Assembly (NCBI GenBank): GCA_949288415.1 | Contig: CASEKE010000029.1 | Location: 1 to 48,150, forward strand | From: an uncultured Spirochaetales bacterium | Lineage (GTDB): Bacteria > Spirochaetota > Spirochaetia > Sphaerochaetales > Sphaerochaetaceae | Direction of reading: 5' to 3' | Length of the DNA: 48,150 bases | Shown here: positions 23,162 through 30,833 of the stretch, piece after piece | Numbering within the stretch: position 1 is the stretch's first letter | Layout of the letters: every line of letters begins with the position of its first letter | Position numbers and translations under genes: made by a program | Notes under the pieces: model-generated | Database searches by the model: none | What the model was told of the DNA's origin: nothing | Seen by the model: only the letters and a program-made list of their open reading frames with translations

Positions 23162-24517
23162 TTATACGTAACCCTGAGCAATCATAGCACGGCTGACCTT
23201 AAGGAATCCAGCTATGTTCGCACCATCTATGAAATTGTCTTTCGTCGAATAGGTTTCAGCAGCTTCGCTGATGTTCCTGTAAATGTTGCCCATGATGTTC
23301 TTGAGTTCGCTGTCCACGTGCTCGGGTGTCCATTTGATCCTCATGGAATTCTGCGCCATCTCGAGTCCGGAGACTGCGACTCCTCCTGCGTTTGCGGCTT
23401 TTGCCGGTGCAAGAAGAACGCCGTTGCCTGTGAGAATGCTCTCGGCCTCCATGCTGCAGGGCATGTTTGCACCTTCTCCCACGAGCTTGACCTTGTTCTT
23501 TACGAGGTTCTCGGCATCGGCCTTGAGTATCTCGTTCTGAGTGGCGCAAGGGAAGGCATAGTCGGCCTTGATGTCCCATACGGGGTTCGGAGTATCCTCG
23601 ACGCGTTCGATGTACGTGCATCCGTACTTGTCCGCATATTCCTTGATTCTTCCTCTCTTGACGTTCTTGAGAGTTTTGACGAAGGCCAGCTTCTCGGATG
23701 TGATTCCCGACTCGTCGTAGATCATTCCGGACGAATCGGACATCGTGACGACCTTCGCTCCGAGGCTGATGAGCTTCTCCGTAGTGTACTGGGCTACGTT
23801 TCCGCTTCCGGAAACGAGGCATGTGCTGCCCTCGAGATCCATCTTCTTGTCGGCAAGAATCGCCTGCGAGAGATAGACGAGACCATATCCTGTGGCTTCA
23901 GGCCTTATGAAGGATCCGCCGAAATCCTGTCCCTTTCCGGTAAGTACTCCGACGAAGCTGTTCGTAAGCCTCTTGTACTGTCCGAAGAGGTATCCGATTT
24001 CTCTGGCGCCGACTCCGATGTCTCCTGCGGGAACGTCGGTATCAGGACCGATGTGTCTGAACAGCTCTGTCATGAACGACTGGCAGAACCTCATGACTTC
24101 CGCATCGCTCTTTCCCTTCGGGTTGAAGTCCGAACCGCCTTTTCCGCCGCCCATGGGAAGGCCTGTGAGGCTGTTCTTGAATACCTGTTCGAATGCAAGA
24201 AACTTCATGATGGAGAGGTTTACGGACGGATGCAGTCTCAGACCGCCTTTGTAAGGGCCTATCGCCGACGACATCTGTACTCGGAAGCCTCTGTTGATCT
24301 GTAGTCTTCCCTCATCGTCCATCCATGGGACACGGAACATTATGACACGTTCCGGTTCCGTCATACGCTCAAGTACCTTGTGATAGGTGACTTCCGGGAG
24401 CTCGTCGATGATCTTATCGATCGAGAGCAGGAATGTGTGGACGGCCTGGTGGAATTCCCTTTCGTACGGGTCCCTCCGGCATACCATTTGGTAAAGCTCT
24501 TCAATTTGACTGTGCAT
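23162..24517 (-). CDS. gdhA: Glutamate dehydrogenase, NADP-type (class I hexameric)
   Basis: 451 residues, the usual size for hexameric class I enzymes. It interconverts 2-oxoglutarate plus ammonium with glutamate. Recognisable blocks are RVPWMDDEGRLQINRGFRVQ near residue 62 (shortened), GPYKGGLRLHPSVN, the catalytic loop GGGKGGSDFNPKGKSD (about 123-138), the DVPAGDIGVGAREIGY block, and a Rossmann loop VSGSGNVAQY (about 236). The order and length fit biosynthetic NADP enzymes, though cofactor cannot be proved by eye. A promoter and an ARG-box-like sequence precede it. It would supply glutamate both for general nitrogen metabolism and for the gamma-glutamyl system at 2-12 kb. Confidence 0.93.
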   Translation of the reverse strand: MHSQIEELYQMVCRRDPYEREFHQAVHTFLLSIDKIIDELPEVTYHKVLERMTEPERVIMFRVPWMDDEGRLQINRGFRVQMSSAIGPYKGGLRLHPSVNLSIMKFLAFEQVFKNSLTGLPMGGGKGGSDFNPKGKSDAEVMRFCQSFMTELFRHIGPDTDVPAGDIGVGAREIGYLFGQYKRLTNSFVGVLTGKGQDFGGSFIRPEATGYGLVYLSQAILADKKMDLEGSTCLVSGSGNVAQYTTEKLISLGAKVVTMSDSSGMIYDESGITSEKLAFVKTLKNVKRGRIKEYADKYGCTYIERVEDTPNPVWDIKADYAFPCATQNEILKADAENLVKNKVKLVGEGANMPCSMEAESILTGNGVLLAPAKAANAGGVAVSGLEMAQNSMRIKWTPEHVDSELKNIMGNIYRNISEAAETYSTKDNFIDGANIAGFLKVSRAMIAQGYV

Positions 24518-24534
24518 GGCCTTTCCCTCTCCTT

Positions 24535-24548
24535 TGAATAATAATGAG
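24535..24548. promoter_or_regulatory. ARG-box-like sequence in the gdhA leader
   Basis: TGAATAATAATGAG matches the first eleven bases of the perfect box at 26785 (TGAATAATAATTCA) and only degenerates in the last bases. It lies between the gdhA -10 and its start codon, a repressing position. It is also one arm of an inverted repeat, GAATAA...TTATTC (24536-24555). Confidence 0.4.
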
Positions 24549-24551
24549 CTT

Positions 24552-24579
24552 ATTCTAATCAGATGGGTGAAAAAATCAA
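24552..24579 (-). promoter_or_regulatory. Promoter of the gdhA operon
   Basis: Read on the minus strand: -35 TTGATT (complement of 24574-24579), 16-base spacer, -10 TAGAAT (complement of 24552-24557). The gdhA ATG lies about 35 bases downstream, with AAGGAGAGGG as ribosome-binding site. Confidence 0.65.
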
Positions 24580-24652
24580 TTAAGCATGTAGCACGATAAA
24601 GAAAAAAATTAATATTTTTTTTCTAATTCGACATAATGCAACTAATTGCATC

Positions 24653-24680
24653 AAAAAAAACCGGGAGTCGAAGCTCCCGG
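24653..24680 (-). terminator. Rho-independent terminator of pgi
   Basis: CCGGGAG/CTCCCGG stem at 24661-24680 with a six-base loop. On the minus strand it is followed by T8 (complement of 24653-24660). It lies 20 bases after the pgi stop. Confidence 0.9.
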
Positions 24681-24699
24681 CAACTATGTTTTTGTCCAA

Positions 24700-26262
24700 T
24701 CAGATAAGCAGATCTGCGTATGCCTTCAGAATCTCGTCGCCTTCACAGCCTTTCAGGACTTTCTTCGCAAGGATTTTGCCCAGCTGTACGCCTTCCTGAT
24801 CGAACGAGTTCAGGTTCCACAGGAAGCCTTGGAACATGACCTTGTTCTCGTAGTGGGCAAGCAGTGCGCCGAGGCTTTCCGGCGTGAGCTTGTCCCCGTA
24901 TATCATGGACGAACACCTTTCGCCGTCGAACTCCTTGTTCGGGTTCTCGTCTTTCTTACCGAGAGCGAATGCGACGATCTGCGCCGCAAGGTTTGCGTTC
25001 AGTTTCGTCTGGCTGTACGAACCGGCTGTCACGATGTCCTTCCCGTACTGACATTTCCTGAATCCGATGAACTGCAGGGGGATTATGTCCGTTCCCTGAT
25101 GTAGCAGCTGGTAGAACGAATGCTGTCCGTTTGTTCCGGGCTCTCCGAAGATCGTCGGTCCCGTCGGATATCCGACCTTTTCCCCGAAGCGGTTCACGTG
25201 TTTTCCGTTCGACTCCATGTCAAGCTGCTGCAGATGTGCAGGGAAGCGGGAAAGGGCTTGCGAATAGGGCAGGATTGCCGTCGAGGGGTATCCCATGATG
25301 TTGCGCAGGTAGAATCCGATGAGGGCATCCAGTAGCGCTCCGTTCTTCCTGATGTCCTTTTCCGTGGAGAGAACGTCTTCCTCGTGAGCTCCGGCAAGCA
25401 GCTTTTCGAATGTCTCGTATCCGTATGCGAGCGAGAGTACTACGCCGCCGACTGCCGATGTCGACGAGTAGCGGCCTCCGATGTAGTCGTCGATGAAGAA
25501 AGAAGCGAGGACTTCATCAGATGATGCCAGAGGACTCGTCTTGCTCGTAACGGCAACCATGTGTTTTGACGGGTTCATCCCTTCGATCGGGGATTTCTTG
25601 AGTGCATCCAGGACGAGGTCGCGGTTCGTCAGCGTTTCCTGTGTAGTTCCGCTCTTGGATACAAGGATGAAAAGCGTGGTCTCGAAATCCAGATTGCGGA
25701 TCACCGATGCAGCATCGTCCGGGTCGACGTTTGATATGAACTCCGCCTCCATCTTCCTCTCGTAGCCCTTTAGTGCAAGGTAAAGTGCCCTTGGTCCGAG
25801 GTCCGAACCTCCGATTCCTATCTGGCAGACAGTTTTGAAGCTCTTTCCGGTCGATCCCTTTATGACTCCGGCATGTACCTTCTCGGAGAAGTCCCTGATC
25901 TTGGCGAGTTCGCCTTTGTAGAAGAGTTCCTTGTACTCTCCGTCGGCTTCTATCTTCGCTCCGAGGACGTTTCCTCTCGTGAGGTGGTGGAGAACCAGAC
26001 GCTTTTCGCCCGGATTCATCATCTCTCCCTTGAGAATCTCCTTGTACTTGCCTGTAAGTTCCATCTCGTCGGAAAGTTCCTGGAGGATATCGAGTATCCT
26101 TTCATCCACCGGCATCGAAGCGTAGTTGTATTTGAGTCCGCCGCCTAGGCCGACAACCGAGGAAAGGATCCTCTCTTTCGAGAGAAGCGCCTTTACCGAA
26201 GCCTTGTCCGCAGCCTTGAGGTCTTTATAGGCCTTGGTTGCATCTGGATTTGTGTACTGCAT
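24700..26262 (-). CDS. pgi: Glucose-6-phosphate isomerase
   Basis: 520-residue phosphoglucose isomerase interconverting glucose 6-phosphate and fructose 6-phosphate. The family signature block IGIGGSDLGPRALYLAL (about residues 150-166) is intact. The sugar-phosphate loop VSKSGTTQET (about 204) and catalytic QLDMESNGKHVNRFG block (about 349) are also seen, plus GEPGTNGQHSFYQLLHQG near 380. It is encoded 4 bases after argR, so it is probably in a two-gene operon with it and ends at a strong terminator. A glycolytic gene behind an arginine repressor is an unusual pairing. Confidence 0.95.
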   Translation of the reverse strand: MQYTNPDATKAYKDLKAADKASVKALLSKERILSSVVGLGGGLKYNYASMPVDERILDILQELSDEMELTGKYKEILKGEMMNPGEKRLVLHHLTRGNVLGAKIEADGEYKELFYKGELAKIRDFSEKVHAGVIKGSTGKSFKTVCQIGIGGSDLGPRALYLALKGYERKMEAEFISNVDPDDAASVIRNLDFETTLFILVSKSGTTQETLTNRDLVLDALKKSPIEGMNPSKHMVAVTSKTSPLASSDEVLASFFIDDYIGGRYSSTSAVGGVVLSLAYGYETFEKLLAGAHEEDVLSTEKDIRKNGALLDALIGFYLRNIMGYPSTAILPYSQALSRFPAHLQQLDMESNGKHVNRFGEKVGYPTGPTIFGEPGTNGQHSFYQLLHQGTDIIPLQFIGFRKCQYGKDIVTAGSYSQTKLNANLAAQIVAFALGKKDENPNKEFDGERCSSMIYGDKLTPESLGALLAHYENKVMFQGFLWNLNSFDQEGVQLGKILAKKVLKGCEGDEILKAYADLLI

Positions 26263-26266
26263 ACCT

Positions 26267-26737
26267 TTATTCCTTTATCTCCGGAATTCTTGTCTTGAAG
26301 CTTTCCAGGAGATCCTCTTTTGTATTTCCTTCCCTGAGGATGATGAAGATGGTGTCGTCCCCGGCTATCGTGCCGAGTATCTCCGGCAGCGCAAGCACGT
26401 CGAGTGCGAAACAAACGCTGCTTGCATGTCCGGGCCTGGTCTTTATCACTCCGATGGTCCCTGAGAATTCTATGGAAATTATACCTCGTCTTACGTCCTG
26501 GATGTAGCTTTTTTCCGATTCGCTGTGGAAATCGTCGTCCGGCATCGAGTAGTAGTAGCCGGTCCATCCGTCGGATACTTTCGAGACCTTGAGTATCTTC
26601 AGGTCTCTGCTGAGTGTGGCCTGTGTGACGTTGTGACCTTCTGCCTTGAGCATCTCAAGCAGAGTGTCCTGGTTGTCGATGCGGTTGTTCTTTATCAGCT
26701 GCTTCACGACACCAAGTCTTTCGTGTCTTTCGCTCAT
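26267..26737 (-). CDS. argR: Arginine repressor ArgR
   Basis: 156 residues, the normal length. The N-terminal winged helix-turn-helix reads RLGVVKQLIKNNRIDNQDTL and VTQATLSRDLKIL, the latter being the recognition-helix signature of ArgR. The C-terminal oligomerisation/arginine-binding domain shows TRPGHASSVCFALD and the binding motif GTIAGDDTIFIILR. The start at 26737 has GGAGG 4 bases before it; an in-frame ATG at 26767 would lack a site. A perfect ARG box lies 46 bases upstream, implying autoregulation. The pgi gene follows closely. Confidence 0.93.
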   Translation of the reverse strand: MSERHERLGVVKQLIKNNRIDNQDTLLEMLKAEGHNVTQATLSRDLKILKVSKVSDGWTGYYYSMPDDDFHSESEKSYIQDVRRGIISIEFSGTIGVIKTRPGHASSVCFALDVLALPEILGTIAGDDTIFIILREGNTKEDLLESFKTRIPEIKE

Positions 26738-26782
26738 TGTGCCTCCGAAAAATGCATATATATGCAATATTTATGCATATTA

Positions 26783-26800
26783 ACTGAATAATAATTCATT
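26783..26800. promoter_or_regulatory. ARG box (ArgR operator)
   Basis: TGAAT-AATA-ATTCA (26785-26798) is a full match to the classical ARG box TGAATWWWWATTCA. It sits between argR and the divergent lemA gene. Next to it are three copies of ATGCA/TGCAT (26752-26778), possibly a degenerate second box. Confidence 0.8.
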
Positions 26801-26860
26801 TTCAATATGGTGAATCAAGATTTGCATGCCTTGTTGCCTGCTGTAGTTTTGGGCTGAAGA

Positions 26861-26869
26861 TGCTATACT
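26861..26869 (+). promoter_or_regulatory. Extended -10 promoter of lemA
   Basis: TGC-TATACT is an extended -10 element (TG at 26861-26862, TATACT at 26864-26869). No good -35 was found. Transcription near 26876 leaves a short leader and excludes the in-frame ATG at 26860 as start of lemA. Confidence 0.5.
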
Positions 26870-26892
26870 GCTTCAAAGGAGTTTATTGTCCG

Positions 26893-27438
26893 ATGATCTG
26901 GATTATACTTGCAATTGTCGTGCTGATTGTCCTCGTTCTCATAGGAACGTACAACAGCCTAGTCAGGATGAGAAACAAGGTCGAGGAGGCCGAAAGCGGA
27001 ATCGATGTGCATCTGAACAAAAGATATGACCTGATTCCCAACCTCGTCGAGACGGTCAAGGGGTATGCCAAGCATGAGAGCGGAACGCTCGAGAAGGTAA
27101 TCGCCGCTCGCAACACCTGCCTTTCCGCAAAGGGTACCGAAGAGAGGGACAAGGCGGACAACATGCTTTCGGGAACACTCAAAAGCCTGTTTGCCATTGC
27201 GGAATCCTATCCTGATCTAAAGGCGGATTCCAGTTTCGTCAATCTGCAGAACCAACTTTCCCAGATAGAAACGGAGATTCTCAATGCCCGCAGGTTCTAC
27301 AATGCGGTCGCTCGTTCCTACAACGACAAGATAATGGTATTTCCGGTCAATCTCGTAGCGGGAGCACTTGGATTCAGGAAATATGCATATTGCACCGTTT
27401 CCGAGGAAGCCAGGCAGAGAGTCGAAGTCAAGTTCTGA
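26893..27438 (+). CDS. lemA: LemA family protein
   Basis: 181 residues. A single N-terminal membrane segment (about 3-18) is followed by a helical domain typical of LemA: YNSLVRMRNKVEEAESGIDVHL (shortened), KRYDLIPNLVETVKGYAKHE, and ETEILNARRFYNAVARSYND (about 129-148). The topology is probably N-out with the helical bundle outside or in the periplasm; function unknown. The start at 26893 is preferred because the -10 element overlaps the earlier ATG; the AAAGGAG is 11 bases away, slightly long. It pairs with a DUF2207 protein directly downstream, a common combination. Confidence 0.9.
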   Translation: MIWIILAIVVLIVLVLIGTYNSLVRMRNKVEEAESGIDVHLNKRYDLIPNLVETVKGYAKHESGTLEKVIAARNTCLSAKGTEERDKADNMLSGTLKSLFAIAESYPDLKADSSFVNLQNQLSQIETEILNARRFYNAVARSYNDKIMVFPVNLVAGALGFRKYAYCTVSEEARQRVEVKF

Positions 27439-27443
27439 AATCA

Positions 27444-29312
27444 ATGAGACGGTTTTTTTGCACATTTCTTCTTCTGATCGTATTCGCAGGATCGGCGCTC
27501 CATGCGGAGACTTTCAGCGTTGATCGATACGACATCGACATTGAGATAGGTCCCGATTCGAAATGTCATGTGGTCGAGACTCTGGCGTTGTATTTCCATG
27601 AACCGTCGCACGGTATATACCGGGACATACAGTACAGGTTCGACGACGGGGGACTGGAGGAGCGGAGCGCAGAGGTTTCCGGGTTCTCCGCTTCGATTCC
27701 GTTCTCTGTCGAGAAATCCGGGCAATTCGTCTCGTTCCGCCTCGGGGATCCTTCCAGCTATATGGTCGGGGAGAATATCATAGAGCTGTCATACGACTTT
27801 CTGCTTTCGGACGACTATGAGCGTGGCTATGACGAATGGTATTACAACATTGTGGCGCCGGCATGGGGTACATACATCGACGAAGTCAGATTCCGGGTGA
27901 CGTTTCCGTATCCGACGGATATGTCGTCGATACATGCCACTTGGGGACGCTATGGTTCCACTGACGGACTCGACACGCTGGAACTGTCCGACGACGGACG
28001 TGTGCTCGTCGGCCGTGCATACGGCCTTGGACCGTACGAGGCGGTCACTGTCCGCGCGGAGTTTCCCGAGGGATACTTCGATCAGGCGGAGAAACACGTA
28101 GATCTCACGCCGATATTATGCATTGTCTACATGGTGGCCGCATCCTTTCTATTCCTCTTGTTCTACAGGGAATACAGAAAGTACGGCGTGGACGACGAAC
28201 TGGTGGTCGTTCCCCGTTTCGAGGCGCCCGAAGGTTGCGACCCTCTTCGCTGTGCATACCTTTACGACGGTGCGAAAGATGCGGAGACTGTCTTTCTTGC
28301 CATGCTTTATCATTGGGCCGATCGAGGCTATGTGAAGATAACCGATGCAGGGGAGGGAAAGGCCCGGTCCATTTCGTTCTCGTCCATCTGTCCGTTGCCT
28401 GAAAGCTCATCCGACGGAGCCAGACGCCTTCATAGCCTGATATTCGCCGAATCCGGAACTGTCGACCTTGAAGACATGGCCAGGCGAAACGTTGCCGAGA
28501 AGTATCAGAGGGAAGTCGTATCCAGCGAACGGCGTTTCTGCGAGAAGACGGAACCCATCTGGGACCGCGCAGCGGAACGTGCATCGTCAACGATGCTGTC
28601 GCTATCGCTGCTGTTCGTCCCTCTTTCCGTTCTGCTTGCACTAGGTCGTGGATTCTCAGAGCTTTCCGTTGTCATCTTCATGCTTTCCCTGTTTCAGTTC
28701 GTCCTTTCCATACTTGTCGGACGTCCGATCGGCAGCAATGGCATCGGAAAGTCATCGGTCTTCAGAAAAACCATCCTGGCAATTCTGAATGCCGTTGCCG
28801 CTTTTTTCGCTTTCGTCCTCATCGATGGCTGCAGAACAGTGCCGTCTGTGCTCCTTGCGTCTGCCTTCGTATTCGAGGCAGTCTTGTCCGCTTCGCTTTC
28901 AATATTCCCGGCAGCGACGAGGAGACGCTCCGAGCTCGGTACCAGACTGTACGGCGAGCTGTACGGATATCGCGAATTCATCGAATATGTCGAGGAGGAC
29001 CGTCTGAAGGTCCTTGTTGATGAAGATCCTGAATTCTTCTATCATGTCCTCTGTTATGCCATGGTGTTCGGCCTGGCCGAAAGATTCATGGAGAAATTCA
29101 AGCATATATCGTTCGTCAATCCTTCCTGGTATGAAGGGCCCGGAGTGGTGGATTACATGTTCTGGTCCTCGTTCGGCAGAAGGTATCGCAATGAATTTGC
29201 ATCGGCACGGAGAAGTTTTGCCCCGACTTCGACCCGGAGCGGAGGAAGTTTCCATTCCTCTTCCGGTTTTTCCGGAGGCGGGTTCTCCGGCGGTGGTGGA
29301 AGGAGTTGGTAA
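27444..29312 (+). CDS. DUF2207 family membrane protein
   Basis: About 622 residues. The start ATG 27444, 5 bases after lemA, gives a clean signal peptide (MRRFF, hydrophobic to about residue 20). An N-terminal beta-rich extracytoplasmic domain (YDIDIEIGPDSKCHVVETL, HGIYRDI) is followed by a membrane segment at about 220, a cytoplasmic winged-helix-like domain and two or three more membrane segments (about 390-480). The tail is Ser/Gly-rich (SSSGFSGGGFSGGGG), a hallmark of the family, as in LemA-partner proteins. Function is unknown. Confidence 0.88.
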   Translation: MRRFFCTFLLLIVFAGSALHAETFSVDRYDIDIEIGPDSKCHVVETLALYFHEPSHGIYRDIQYRFDDGGLEERSAEVSGFSASIPFSVEKSGQFVSFRLGDPSSYMVGENIIELSYDFLLSDDYERGYDEWYYNIVAPAWGTYIDEVRFRVTFPYPTDMSSIHATWGRYGSTDGLDTLELSDDGRVLVGRAYGLGPYEAVTVRAEFPEGYFDQAEKHVDLTPILCIVYMVAASFLFLLFYREYRKYGVDDELVVVPRFEAPEGCDPLRCAYLYDGAKDAETVFLAMLYHWADRGYVKITDAGEGKARSISFSSICPLPESSSDGARRLHSLIFAESGTVDLEDMARRNVAEKYQREVVSSERRFCEKTEPIWDRAAERASSTMLSLSLLFVPLSVLLALGRGFSELSVVIFMLSLFQFVLSILVGRPIGSNGIGKSSVFRKTILAILNAVAAFFAFVLIDGCRTVPSVLLASAFVFEAVLSASLSIFPAATRRRSELGTRLYGELYGYREFIEYVEEDRLKVLVDEDPEFFYHVLCYAMVFGLAERFMEKFKHISFVNPSWYEGPGVVDYMFWSSFGRRYRNEFASARRSFAPTSTRSGGSFHSSSGFSGGGFSGGGGRSW

Positions 29313-29957
29313 TTGAATTCGAATCTTCTCGCTACAATATGGTCATTTGCATACATTCTGGCAGTCATCGGTGTCGGTTTCATCCTTTACAGGTTCACTG
29401 GAATAGGAAGCGAAGGCGTCCGCAAGTTCATACATATCCTAGTCTCGGGCTGGGTTTTCATTCTAGTGTACTGTTATACGGAGTACAGGTATGCGATAAT
29501 CGGGCCCATAGCATTCATAGTCATCAACGCTGTCTTCGTCTACAGCGGCTGTGCAAAGTATCTGGGCATGGGAAACCGGAAGAGGGACAATGGCCTTATC
29601 TACTATCCTCTGAGTATACTTGTGATGATAACAATGAACTATAGAGGATATCTTCCCGATTATGGCATTGTCGCTCCGACGCTGATAATGGGCTTCGGCG
29701 ACGGTCTTGCGGCTCTTGTCGGAACGAGCATGGGACGGCATCCTTACAAGAGTGCCGGCGGGAAAAAAAGCATCGAGGGAAGCCTTACGATGTTCGTTGT
29801 GTCGCTTGTCGTGCTTCTTGCCGTTACGCCTCTTGACTGGTATGTCGCCGCCACGCTCGCTCTGGTTGCCACGGTATTCGAGATGTCGACTCCTCTGGGA
29901 TTCGACAATATAACGGTTCCTCTCGTCCTTGCGATTCTTCTGGGGGCGATCGGATGA
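29313..29957 (+). CDS. Dolichol/phytol kinase-like membrane protein (SEC59/VTE5 type)
   Basis: 214 residues, about six to seven membrane segments. It starts with TTG at 29313, directly after the DUF2207 stop, with AAGGAG 7 bases upstream. The signature of CTP-dependent polyprenol kinases and phosphatidate cytidylyltransferase relatives is seen as GFGDGLAALVGTSMGRHPY followed by GGKKSIEGSLTMF (about 129-160). Plant VTE5 kinase phosphorylates phytol with CTP; bacterial forms are not well characterised. The next gene overlaps by ATGA and belongs to the VTE6 family, so the two probably act in succession on a prenol. Confidence 0.75.
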   Translation: MNSNLLATIWSFAYILAVIGVGFILYRFTGIGSEGVRKFIHILVSGWVFILVYCYTEYRYAIIGPIAFIVINAVFVYSGCAKYLGMGNRKRDNGLIYYPLSILVMITMNYRGYLPDYGIVAPTLIMGFGDGLAALVGTSMGRHPYKSAGGKKSIEGSLTMFVVSLVVLLAVTPLDWYVAATLALVATVFEMSTPLGFDNITVPLVLAILLGAIG

Positions 29958-30769
29958 ACTATCTGGATGGCTTGTACTTTTCGCTTTCTCCGCTGACGAG
30001 GGTTGCCGTCTCACTGGTCATCCTGTTCTTTGTCGCTTTGTTTGCCGTCCGCAAGCGTCAGCTTACGGCTTCAGGCATCGCGGGAGCCGTTGCCGTGGGC
30101 CTTGTACTGACCTACATAGGCGGGCTGTCGGCACTGCTTATGATGCTGTTCTTTTTCCTTTCCTCTGCGGTAATCTCCAAGGTCGTTCCGGATCGTTCCG
30201 GCAGGATACACAAGAAAGGGGCTCGACGCGACTTGGCTCAGGTGCTGGCAAATAGTCTGCCTTGCATATTCGGCCTTGCCGTATACCGCTTCTCGATCTA
30301 CGAGACAGCGGGACTTGTGGCATTCGCTGCCGCTCTGGCCGAAGCCATGAGCGATACGTGGGCTGGCGACATCGGAATTCTCAGCAGGAAAGATCCTGTA
30401 TCGATCATAACGTTCACGAAAGTGCCTAAAGGTCTTTCGGGCGGAGTAAGTCTTCTCGGGTGCATGGCATCCCTCCTTGCATCGTTCCTCATGGCCTTGC
30501 TTTTTGTGGGATGCTATCAGGCTCCGCTGTATTCGATAGCCGTCGTCACTGTTTCCGGAGCGCTCGGAGCGCTCGTCGATTCCGTGCTCGGAGGTACTGT
30601 GCAGGTCCATTACAGAAGGAAGGACGGATCTCTAACGGAGCACGAATACTCCGATGGGCAAAGGAATGAAAGAGCTAGGGGAATCCCGTTCGTGGACAAC
30701 GACGTCGTCAACTTCCTCTCTGGATTGTTTGCTTTCTCACTGGCGCTCGTACTTTCTCTTCTGATTTGA
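29954..30769 (+). CDS. DUF92 family membrane protein (VTE6/TMEM19 type)
   Basis: 271 residues, seven or so membrane segments. DUF92 blocks: KRQLTASGIAGAVAVGLVL (start), AALAEAMSDTWAGDIG (about 124-139), FTKVPKGLSGGVSLLG (about 155-170), GALGALVDSVLGGTVQ, and VDNDVVNFLSG near the C-terminus. The plant homologue VTE6 is a phytyl-phosphate kinase. Its start overlaps the stop of the VTE5-like gene (29954-29957), so the two are made together. It is followed by groEL with a separate promoter. Confidence 0.85.
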   Translation: MNYLDGLYFSLSPLTRVAVSLVILFFVALFAVRKRQLTASGIAGAVAVGLVLTYIGGLSALLMMLFFFLSSAVISKVVPDRSGRIHKKGARRDLAQVLANSLPCIFGLAVYRFSIYETAGLVAFAAALAEAMSDTWAGDIGILSRKDPVSIITFTKVPKGLSGGVSLLGCMASLLASFLMALLFVGCYQAPLYSIAVVTVSGALGALVDSVLGGTVQVHYRRKDGSLTEHEYSDGQRNERARGIPFVDNDVVNFLSGLFAFSLALVLSLLI

Positions 30770-30770
30770 C

Positions 30771-30799
30771 TTGCCGTTTTGACGGAATGTATTTATCTT
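30771..30799 (+). promoter_or_regulatory. Possible groEL promoter
   Basis: -35 TTGCCG (30771-30776), 17-base spacer, -10 TATCTT (30794-30799), just after the DUF92 stop. No CIRCE element or other heat-shock operator is seen. The ribosome-binding site GGAGGT is about 12 bases from the ATG. Confidence 0.5.
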
Positions 30800-30833
30800 A
30801 AGTTTTGGAAATATCATGGAGGTATAGTTCGAA

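Noticed and set aside
26752..26780. Three ATGCA/TGCAT repeats before argR as a separate regulator site
   Set aside because: They overlap the argR leader and may be only AT-rich alternation or a decayed ARG box; too weak for a separate claim.
30771..30833. CIRCE heat-shock operator before groEL
   Set aside because: No TTAGCACTC-N9-GAGTGCTAA-like inverted repeat is present in the leader.
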